NCBI GenBank assembly: GCA_002377025.1
Contig: DFPA01000001.1
Coordinates: 1-8,569, forward strand
Direction of reading: 5' to 3'
DNA length: 8,569 nucleotides
DNA from: Patescibacteria group bacterium UBA3527
Lineage (GTDB): Bacteria; Patescibacteriota; Minisyncoccia; Phycocordibacterales; UBA918
In this document: piece after piece, positions 1-4,203 of the stretch
Layout of the letters: each line of letters starts with the position of its first letter
How positions within the stretch are numbered: the stretch's first letter is position 1
The notes under the pieces: generated by a model
Told to the model about the DNA's origin: nothing
Seen by the model: only the letters and a program-made list of their open reading frames with translations
Databases searched by the model: none
Translations under genes and position numbers: made by a program

Positions 1-1
1 A

Positions 2-268
2 GGCGGACGTTCTTTTGCCGATGCCATATCAGAATATTCAGAAATACCCGGAGTGCTCTCACAAATGGCCAAAGTGGGAGAAGAGACCGGGAATTTGCCG
101 GAAATCCTTGAAACCTTGGCGGTATTCTACCGTCGTGAAGTAAATAACAGTGTAGATACTTTGATTGGCATGATTGAGCCGGCTATGATTGTGTTCTTGG
201 GAATCGGTGTGGCTGTGCTTTTGGCATCTGTGCTTATGCCTATCTATAATCTCACCAACACCATCTAA
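2..268 (+). CDS. pilC: Type IV pilus inner-membrane platform protein PilC (GspF family), 3' end only
   Basis: This is the last 88 codons of a gene that starts before the window; the frame is open from base 2 to a TAA at 266-268. The visible part matches the C-terminal end of the second T2SSF domain: a GEETGNLPE segment, a helix ending in YRREV, then IEPAMIV followed by a long hydrophobic helix (about FLGIGVAVLLASVLMPIY) near the C-terminus. PilC/GspF proteins sit in the inner membrane and couple the assembly ATPase to pilin insertion. The pilin, peptidase and minor pilin genes directly downstream support the pilus role over a secretion role. An internal GTG at 53 could be taken as a start, but the homology extends upstream of it, so the gene is truncated by the window edge rather than short. 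The end of the family is recognised with high confidence. Confidence 0.93.
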   Translation, partial: GGRSFADAISEYSEIPGVLSQMAKVGEETGNLPEILETLAVFYRREVNNSVDTLIGMIEPAMIVFLGIGVAVLLASVLMPIYNLTNTI

Positions 269-362
269 TTGCCAACAACTTACAATCGAACTTTGTTGCG
301 TTTCGGCAAAACTAAATTCAGTTTTCCACAGCTACACTCCCGTTCAATAGCTTATCTAAACG

Positions 363-368
363 TATAAT
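363..368 (+). promoter_or_regulatory. Candidate -10 box of the major pilin promoter
   Basis: A perfect TATAAT lies in the 187-base gap between pilC and the pilin gene. No good -35 box is visible at 16-18 bp upstream (around CCGTTC), so the call rests on the -10 match and position. Initiation about 7 nt downstream would give a leader of roughly 80 nt that contains the inverted repeat at 397-423. An alternative AT-rich -10-like stretch (TATAAA, 437-442) is closer to the start codon. A dedicated promoter fits the need for far more pilin than assembly proteins. Confidence 0.5.
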
Positions 369-396
369 TGAATCAGACCCCGTACAACGTGGGCCT

Positions 397-423
397 GTCG
401 AGTTTATCAGCTGAAAACTCGAC
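397..423 (+). promoter_or_regulatory. Inverted repeat in the pilin 5' leader
   Basis: GTCGAGTTT (397-405) is matched perfectly by AAACTCGAC (415-423). The 9-base centre contains the palindrome TCAGCTGA, so the whole 27-base element is a near-perfect palindrome with one mismatched pair. It could be a 5' UTR hairpin stabilising the pilin mRNA or a protein-binding site. No T-run follows, so it is not a typical intrinsic terminator. It lies 32 bases before the pilin ATG. The structure is seen directly; the function is unknown. Confidence 0.55.
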
Positions 424-455
424 TCTAAATATAAATTATAAACTAAACAAAATTT

Positions 456-869
456 ATGCACAGAAAAATGCTTAAGCGAGGTTTCACACTTATTGAACTT
501 CTCGTTGTAATTGCAATTATCGGTATTCTAGCTTCTGTAGTGCTAGCATCTCTTAACACAGCACGTGACAAGGGTGCCGACGCTTCTGCAAAAGCCAGCT
601 TGAACAACATGCGTGCTCAGATGGAACTTTTCTACGATGATCAGTCTCCAAACAGCTACGATACAGGTTGTACAGCAGATGCTACCGTAGCGGCTGCTCT
701 AACAGCGGCAGGTGATGCTGTGGGTGGTACTGCAGATTGTGACGACGATGATGACGAATGGGCAGCAGAAATTCTCCTAACTGATGGCTCCACATATTAC
801 TGTGTAGACTCAACAGGTGTAGCGCAAGAAAGCTCTTCATCTAAAGGTGGTTCAGCAGTGTCTTGTTAG
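456..869 (+). CDS. Major type IV pilin precursor (class III signal, prepilin)
   Basis: 137 residues. The leader MHRKMLKRG is short and basic and is followed by FTLIELLVVIAIIGILASVV, a textbook prepilin cleavage site: cut between G9 and F10, with Glu at mature position 5 (E14) and a single hydrophobic N-terminal helix. The predicted mature protein has 128 residues. The globular part has four Cys (in GCTAD, ADCDD, YYCVD and the final VSC), which could form two disulfides, and a run of five Asp before EWAAE that might bind a cation. The YYCVDSTG segment near the end resembles pilins of Patescibacteria. The gene lies between a candidate promoter and a strong terminator, so it appears to be its own transcription unit, as expected for the abundant fibre subunit. 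Start: ATG 456, with ATG 468 (leader MLKRG) possible; neither has a Shine-Dalgarno sequence. The assignment as major rather than minor pilin is inferred from size and gene arrangement. Confidence 0.9.
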   Translation: MHRKMLKRGFTLIELLVVIAIIGILASVVLASLNTARDKGADASAKASLNNMRAQMELFYDDQSPNSYDTGCTADATVAAALTAAGDAVGGTADCDDDDDEWAAEILLTDGSTYYCVDSTGVAQESSSSKGGSAVSC

Positions 870-887
870 TTTAAGTTGACTAACGAT

Positions 888-924
888 GAGAAAAAACATG
901 CGTAACGCATGTTTTTTCTTTTTG
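888..924 (+). terminator. Strong intrinsic terminator after the pilin gene
   Basis: AAAAAACATGCG (891-902) and CGCATGTTTTTT (906-917) form a perfect 12-bp stem with a TAA triloop; G890-C918 and A889-T919 extend it. It is followed by CTTTTTG, giving a long U-rich tail. The A-run on the 5' side means it could also work for transcription from the opposite strand. It starts 18 bases after the pilin stop and insulates pilin from pilD. The hairpin lies inside the 5' part of the longest pilD reading frame, which argues against the ATG at 886 as the pilD start. Confidence 0.9.
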
Positions 925-939
925 TTCTTATTGGTAGGT

Positions 940-945
940 TATAAT
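940..945 (+). promoter_or_regulatory. Leaderless-type -10 box for pilD
   Basis: A perfect TATAAT ends 6 nt before the ATG at 952, so normal initiation 7 nt downstream would place the first mRNA base on or next to the A of the start codon. It comes directly after the pilin terminator, where a new promoter is needed. The box is flanked by a small inverted repeat (TGGTA 932-936, TACCA 946-950). No convincing -35 is seen; the upstream sequence is the terminator's T-rich tail. The position is seen in the sequence; leaderless initiation is inferred. Confidence 0.6.
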
Positions 946-951
946 TACCAG

Positions 952-1803
952 ATGATAGAAGCTGTTGTGTATTCATTTACCTCGATGCCAGTTTGGTATC
1001 AAGTTGTCACTGTTGCCGTTTTGGGGGGTATTATGGGCAGTTTCTTAAATGTAGTGGTGTACAGAATGCATACTGGAGCGTCGCTCTCCGGTCGCTCACG
1101 GTGTTTTTCTTGTGGAGAGACTTTGACTCCGCGTGAGCTGATCCCTTTTTTTTCTTGGATTGTACAAAAAGGAAGATGTCGATATTGTTCTGCTCGTATT
1201 CCGGTCCGTGATTTCTTGATGGAAATTGGTATGGGAATAATGTTTGTGTGGGTATATCTAACAGCCACCGGCATATTTGGTCTATTCTTTAGTCTGGCTT
1301 TTGTTTCAGTATCGGTACTTATTTTTGTCTATGATTTAGTGCACATGATTATTCCGGATGAGATGGTCTTGCTACTTATTTTGTTGGCGGCAGTATTTCT
1401 TGGATATGAGGTGTGGCAAAACGATGCTTTTAGTATCATTTTGCCACACCTTTACGCAGCCTTGCTCGCTACTTCTATTCTTGGCTTGCTCTGGCTTGTG
1501 TCAAAGGGTCGGTGGATGGGTTTGGGAGATGTGAAGCTTGTTTTTCCCTTAGCTCTACTTCTTGATGTGACGCAGGCTTTTTCATTAGTGATTATCTCCT
1601 TCTGGATAGGCGCACTTATTGGAATAGTTTTACTGTTGTATCCGAGGGTTGTTTACTTATATCGACGCTATACCCTGGGGGCAATAGCGAAAACGACCAG
1701 ATATTTTACAATGAAGAGTGAAATACCATTTGCCCCGTTTATTTTAGTGGCCTTTTGGTTAGTGTATTTGTATGAAATTAACATTTTTACCCTGTTGTAC
1801 TAA
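952..1803 (+). CDS. pilD: Prepilin peptidase / N-methyltransferase PilD (peptidase A24)
   Basis: 283 residues from ATG 952. This inner-membrane aspartic protease cleaves prepilin leaders after Gly and methylates the new N-terminal Phe. Seen in the sequence: an N-terminal membrane segment ending GSFLNVVVYR; a cytoplasmic zinc-binding loop with two CxxC pairs (C51/C54 and C76/C79); the first catalytic Asp region YDLVHMIIPD (D128, with IPD at 134-136); and the second, GLGDVK (D193). About seven more hydrophobic helices follow. The presence of both CxxC pairs suggests the bifunctional, methylating form. The frame is open from an ATG at 886, but those 22 extra codons are the pilin terminator and its T-rich tail (encoding CFFFLFLL), so 952 is preferred; it also sits 6 nt after a TATAAT. 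ATG 985 is a weaker alternative. An unusual long hairpin lies at codons 153-167. The 3' end overlaps the next gene by 32 bases. Confidence 0.93.
   Translation: MIEAVVYSFTSMPVWYQVVTVAVLGGIMGSFLNVVVYRMHTGASLSGRSRCFSCGETLTPRELIPFFSWIVQKGRCRYCSARIPVRDFLMEIGMGIMFVWVYLTATGIFGLFFSLAFVSVSVLIFVYDLVHMIIPDEMVLLLILLAAVFLGYEVWQNDAFSIILPHLYAALLATSILGLLWLVSKGRWMGLGDVKLVFPLALLLDVTQAFSLVIISFWIGALIGIVLLLYPRVVYLYRRYTLGAIAKTTRYFTMKSEIPFAPFILVAFWLVYLYEINIFTLLY
1408..1452 (+). repeat. Long inverted repeat inside pilD coding sequence
   Basis: AGGTGTGGCAAAA (1409-1421) is matched perfectly by TTTTGCCACACCT (1439-1451). After one mismatch (C1422/A1438) the pairing continues inward through 1423-1428 with 1432-1437 (one G-U), leaving a TTT loop. 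The total stem is about 19 paired positions. It encodes the poorly conserved stretch around EVWQNDAFSIILPHL between membrane helices. It has no T-run tail and lies within an intact reading frame. It may be an mRNA structural element or the trace of an insertion; the function is unknown. Confidence 0.7.
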
Positions 1804-2389
1804 GTCAAAGAGACAAAGAGGCTTCACTTTGGTGGAAATGTTGATTACTTTGGCTATTATTGGCCTTGTAGTGGGTATGATGCTCTTACGACACGGAGCG
1901 TTCAACAGTGCTACTCTTCTCAAAAACCAAGCCTTTGAGGTAGCACTTGATATCCGTGAGACTCAGGTATACGCCGTCAGTGTGCGAGGAAACAATGCGG
2001 ACTTTCGTGAAGAGTATGGATTGCATTTTAATATGAGCAATCCTCAAGAATACGTCTTTTTCTTAGATAACGGCAGTGTTACTCCACCACGATACAATAG
2101 CGGAGAAGAAATAGACCCGCTACGTTTATTGGATAGTCGTTTTGAGATTGTTGACCTTTGTGTAGACGTCACCACTACAGCAAACTGCGATGTTGATTGG
2201 CTCGATGTGAGTTTTGGCAGACCAAATTTTGATGCCGGCCTGCGATATAGACCTGAAGGTGGTCCCACTGGCAACAACACAACCAAGGCAGCCAGGATTG
2301 ATATAGCAGCAACTAATGATACATCGTTTATGCGCAGTATTTATATTACATCCACCGGACAGATAAACGTAGGTTACAATGAAAGTTAG
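1772..2389 (+). CDS. Minor pseudopilin, GspH/FimT-FimU-like
   Basis: 205 residues. The leader is unusually long (17 residues, MKLTFLPCCTKSKRQRG) and is followed by FTLVEMLITLAIIGLVVGMMLL: cleavage G17/F18, with Glu at mature position 5. The globular domain ends with a strand-rich RSIYITSTGQINVG, the kind of C-terminal segment found in GspH/FimU proteins. The mature part has two Cys (LCVDV and ANCDV), likely one disulfide; two more Cys are in the leader. The ATG is forced: no other start exists between it and the cleavage site, so the gene overlaps the last 32 bases of pilD and must be read from the same transcript. There is no Shine-Dalgarno sequence. H-type minor pilins join I, J and K types in a tip complex that primes pilus assembly. 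Prepilin status is near certain; the H subtype is moderately sure. Confidence 0.85.
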   Translation: MKLTFLPCCTKSKRQRGFTLVEMLITLAIIGLVVGMMLLRHGAFNSATLLKNQAFEVALDIRETQVYAVSVRGNNADFREEYGLHFNMSNPQEYVFFLDNGSVTPPRYNSGEEIDPLRLLDSRFEIVDLCVDVTTTANCDVDWLDVSFGRPNFDAGLRYRPEGGPTGNNTTKAARIDIAATNDTSFMRSIYITSTGQINVGYNES

Positions 2390-2390
2390 T

Positions 2391-3008
2391 ATGATGAGGA
2401 CAATCAAAAAGCAAGCAGGTTTCTCACTGATCGAACTTCTTATAGCTTTAACGCTTTTTTCCGCCGTGGTGACAATTGTTTCTGGTGTAGTGCTTGCAAT
2501 GGTAGACGCCAACGCCAAAGCGCAAAATATTCAACTCATCACCAACAACCTTACATTCGCTCTCGATAGTATGTCACGAGAAATCCGCACCGGTTTCTAC
2601 TATTATTGTCGTAGCAACGAAATTGCTACGCCCGGAGTCACCGAAACCAGGGACTGTTCCAATGGCGGTCGTTTTATGTCGATTGTAGAAGCTGGCGATA
2701 GCTTGACTGCCGGTAATGCGACACCACGTATCGATTATTTCTATGATGATGATTACTATACCGACTACAATGGTGATAGTTATGGTGCTATTTTGAGGCG
2801 TTTTGATGATGGGAATGGCTGGGTGCCGTTGACTGCCGACAACGTACGGATTACCAATGCAGAGTTTATAGTGACAGGCTCCACCAGAGGAGATGATGTG
2901 CAACCGTCAGTGACTATTTTTATAGAAGGTGAAGCTGGTGACTTCGAAGGTATCGAGTCGAGCTTTTCAGTACAGACGACTGTAGTTCAAAGAATAATCG
3001 ACGTGTAG
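2391..3008 (+). CDS. Minor pseudopilin, GspJ/PilW-like
   Basis: 205 residues from ATG 2391. The leader MMRTIKKQAG is followed by FSLIELLIALTLFSAVVTIV, a class III prepilin signal with Glu at mature position 5. After the helix comes a segment reading ALDSMSREIRTG, typical of J-type pseudopilins (PilW/GspJ), which have a conserved amphipathic region at this point. The mature protein has two Cys (YYYCRSN and RDCSN) and a strikingly Asp/Tyr-rich stretch (YFYDDDYYTDYNGDSYG) that could be a cation-binding loop. Start choice: ATG 2379 overlaps the previous gene and adds MKVS, but ATG 2391 follows the previous stop as TAG-T-ATG, the same spacing as the next two junctions, so it is preferred; ATG 2394 is also possible. 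Translation is probably coupled to the upstream gene. Confidence 0.85.
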   Translation: MMRTIKKQAGFSLIELLIALTLFSAVVTIVSGVVLAMVDANAKAQNIQLITNNLTFALDSMSREIRTGFYYYCRSNEIATPGVTETRDCSNGGRFMSIVEAGDSLTAGNATPRIDYFYDDDYYTDYNGDSYGAILRRFDDGNGWVPLTADNVRITNAEFIVTGSTRGDDVQPSVTIFIEGEAGDFEGIESSFSVQTTVVQRIIDV

Positions 3009-3009
3009 T

Positions 3010-3582
3010 ATGAAATTTGTCCAACAACAAAAAGGGTTCTCAATAGTTGAAGTGTTGGTAGCCATCAGTATTTTGTTAATTGGTACTCTGGTGCCGTTGG
3101 TGATTGCCGGCGATACACTTCAAAATGCGCGAGTGGTACGTGAAAAGAATACCGCCTTCATGTTGGCGCAAGAAGGTTTGGAAGGAATGTTTCTCTTGCG
3201 CGCCAATAAAGCTATGGAGCATATAAACGGCAATGGCAATTCGTGGGATTGGTACGCAGATAGCTCGATTAGTGATTGTCGCCAGGCAACTGGATGCGGT
3301 TTGGATTTTGAAGATGAGAATGTCACCAATGTAGAACGTTGTAATAACGAAGAAAATTGTCGACTCTATCTAAATACTGGCAATAACAGAGCCCGATATA
3401 CCCACAACAGTAATGGCACGTCAACTCCTTATGTTCGTATTGTTTATCTCGATGATACTACCGATGGAGGTGTTACTAGTGCCAGTGTTGAGGTAGTTGT
3501 GAAGTGGAACGCAGCTGGTACAGGGGATCCAATGGAAGTGCGTTTGAAATCTTACTTAAATGATATCTACAATATTGATTAA
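3010..3582 (+). CDS. Minor pseudopilin, GspI/PilV-like
   Basis: 190 residues. The leader MKFVQQQKG precedes FSIVEVLVAISILLIGTLVP: cleavage G9/F10 and Glu at mature position 5. The following TAFMLAQEGLEGMFLLR matches the AxxLAQEGLE pattern at the end of the N-terminal helix that typifies I-type (GspI/PilV) pseudopilins in many bacteria. Four Cys (SDCRQ, TGCGL, ERCNN, ENCRL) lie in a short central region and could give two disulfides. The C-terminal part is predicted beta-rich (VRIVYL, ASVEVVVKW). The ATG comes one base after the stop of the J-like gene (TAG-T-ATG), with no Shine-Dalgarno sequence, so translation probably depends on ribosomes finishing the upstream gene. I-type proteins contact J and K partners, encoded on either side, in the tip complex. 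Confidence 0.86.
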   Translation: MKFVQQQKGFSIVEVLVAISILLIGTLVPLVIAGDTLQNARVVREKNTAFMLAQEGLEGMFLLRANKAMEHINGNGNSWDWYADSSISDCRQATGCGLDFEDENVTNVERCNNEENCRLYLNTGNNRARYTHNSNGTSTPYVRIVYLDDTTDGGVTSASVEVVVKWNAAGTGDPMEVRLKSYLNDIYNID

Positions 3583-3583
3583 T

Positions 3584-4144
3584 ATGAAAGACAGCCAACA
3601 AAAAGGATTCGCATTACTCATTACCATAATTGTGATTGGTGTTGTACTTACCGTTGGTGTCTCTATGCTTGATATTACCGTGAAGCAGTTGCAGCTTTCG
3701 TCTACTTCGCGTGACTCAGAACTTGCTTTTATGGCCGCTAATGCCGGCGTGGAGTGTACTCAGGCTAGTCGTCTCGCACTTGATTTGGTTAGTGGCAGTA
3801 TTGACACAACGGTTGACTTTGAATGTATGGAAACCAGCGAGACTGTAACAGCAGTGACAGAAAGCGTAGTCGGTGACTCAACACCGGAAATCTTCCGTTA
3901 CTCAAGTGAGGTTGATTGGGTCATTGATTCGCAAGAGGTTTGCACCCAGTATGATATGTATCTCATAGACGCCGCTACAGAAGATACCGATATTAACTAC
4001 ACCTTCACAGGTCAAGCGTTGGAATCTAAAGAATGTGATGCCGGTAATATTTGCACCGTTATTTTTACTCGGGGCTTCAACAATGGCTGCAGCAACTTGA
4101 GTGATTTGCGTACCGTACAGAGGGAGCTTACAATAGACTTCTAG
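3584..4144 (+). CDS. Minor pseudopilin, GspK/PilX-like (lacks Glu5)
   Basis: 186 residues from ATG 3584. The leader MKDSQQKG is followed by FALLITIIVIGVVLTVGVSM: a prepilin-type site (G8/F9), but mature position 5 is Ile rather than Glu. Absence of Glu5 is a known trait of K-type subunits (GspK), which cap the tip. The SELAFMAANAGVEC segment after the helix resembles the PilX N-terminal region. The rest is acidic and has six Cys, an even number allowing three disulfides. An in-frame ATG at 3560 would overlap the previous gene and lengthen the leader to 16 residues; 3584 gives the TAA-T-ATG junction seen elsewhere and is preferred. It is the last pilus gene of the run, ending 59 bases before ligA. 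Prepilin status is clear; K/X assignment rests on the missing Glu5 and gene order. Confidence 0.82.
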   Translation: MKDSQQKGFALLITIIVIGVVLTVGVSMLDITVKQLQLSSTSRDSELAFMAANAGVECTQASRLALDLVSGSIDTTVDFECMETSETVTAVTESVVGDSTPEIFRYSSEVDWVIDSQEVCTQYDMYLIDAATEDTDINYTFTGQALESKECDAGNICTVIFTRGFNNGCSNLSDLRTVQRELTIDF

Positions 4145-4150
4145 ATGAAT

Positions 4151-4184
4151 TTTCAAAATAGTTATGATTGTGTCTATTTTGAAA
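4151..4184 (+). repeat. Inverted repeat between the pilus genes and ligA
   Basis: TTTCAAAATAG (4151-4161) and CTATTTTGAAA (4174-4184) are perfect 11-bp arms around a 12-base loop. It starts 7 bases after the last pilus stop codon. No T-run follows on either strand and the arms are AT-rich, so it is at best a weak terminator; it could be an operator or an mRNA-processing hairpin. The loop contains TATGAT (4163-4168), a possible -10 box that would start a ligA transcript near 4175 with a leader of about 29 nt, but there is no matching -35. The structure is certain; the role is not. Confidence 0.55.
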
Positions 4185-4203
4185 GAATCGTGAGCTGAAT
4201 AAT

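Noticed and set aside
269..309. Imperfect hairpin just after the pilC stop (TTGCCAACAA with TTGTT and GGCAA)
   Set aside because: The pairing is interrupted by a 7-base bulge, the loop is 14 bases, and no T-run follows; too weak to call a terminator.
1760..1765. TAGTGT 6 nt before the H-like pilin ATG, a possible third leaderless -10
   Set aside because: Only three of six consensus bases match, it lies inside pilD coding sequence, and there is no TGn extension; not enough to call a promoter.
2126..2518. 130-codon open frame on the minus strand
   Set aside because: It runs antisense to two clear pseudopilin genes, has no recognisable family or start signal, and is explained as a shadow frame.
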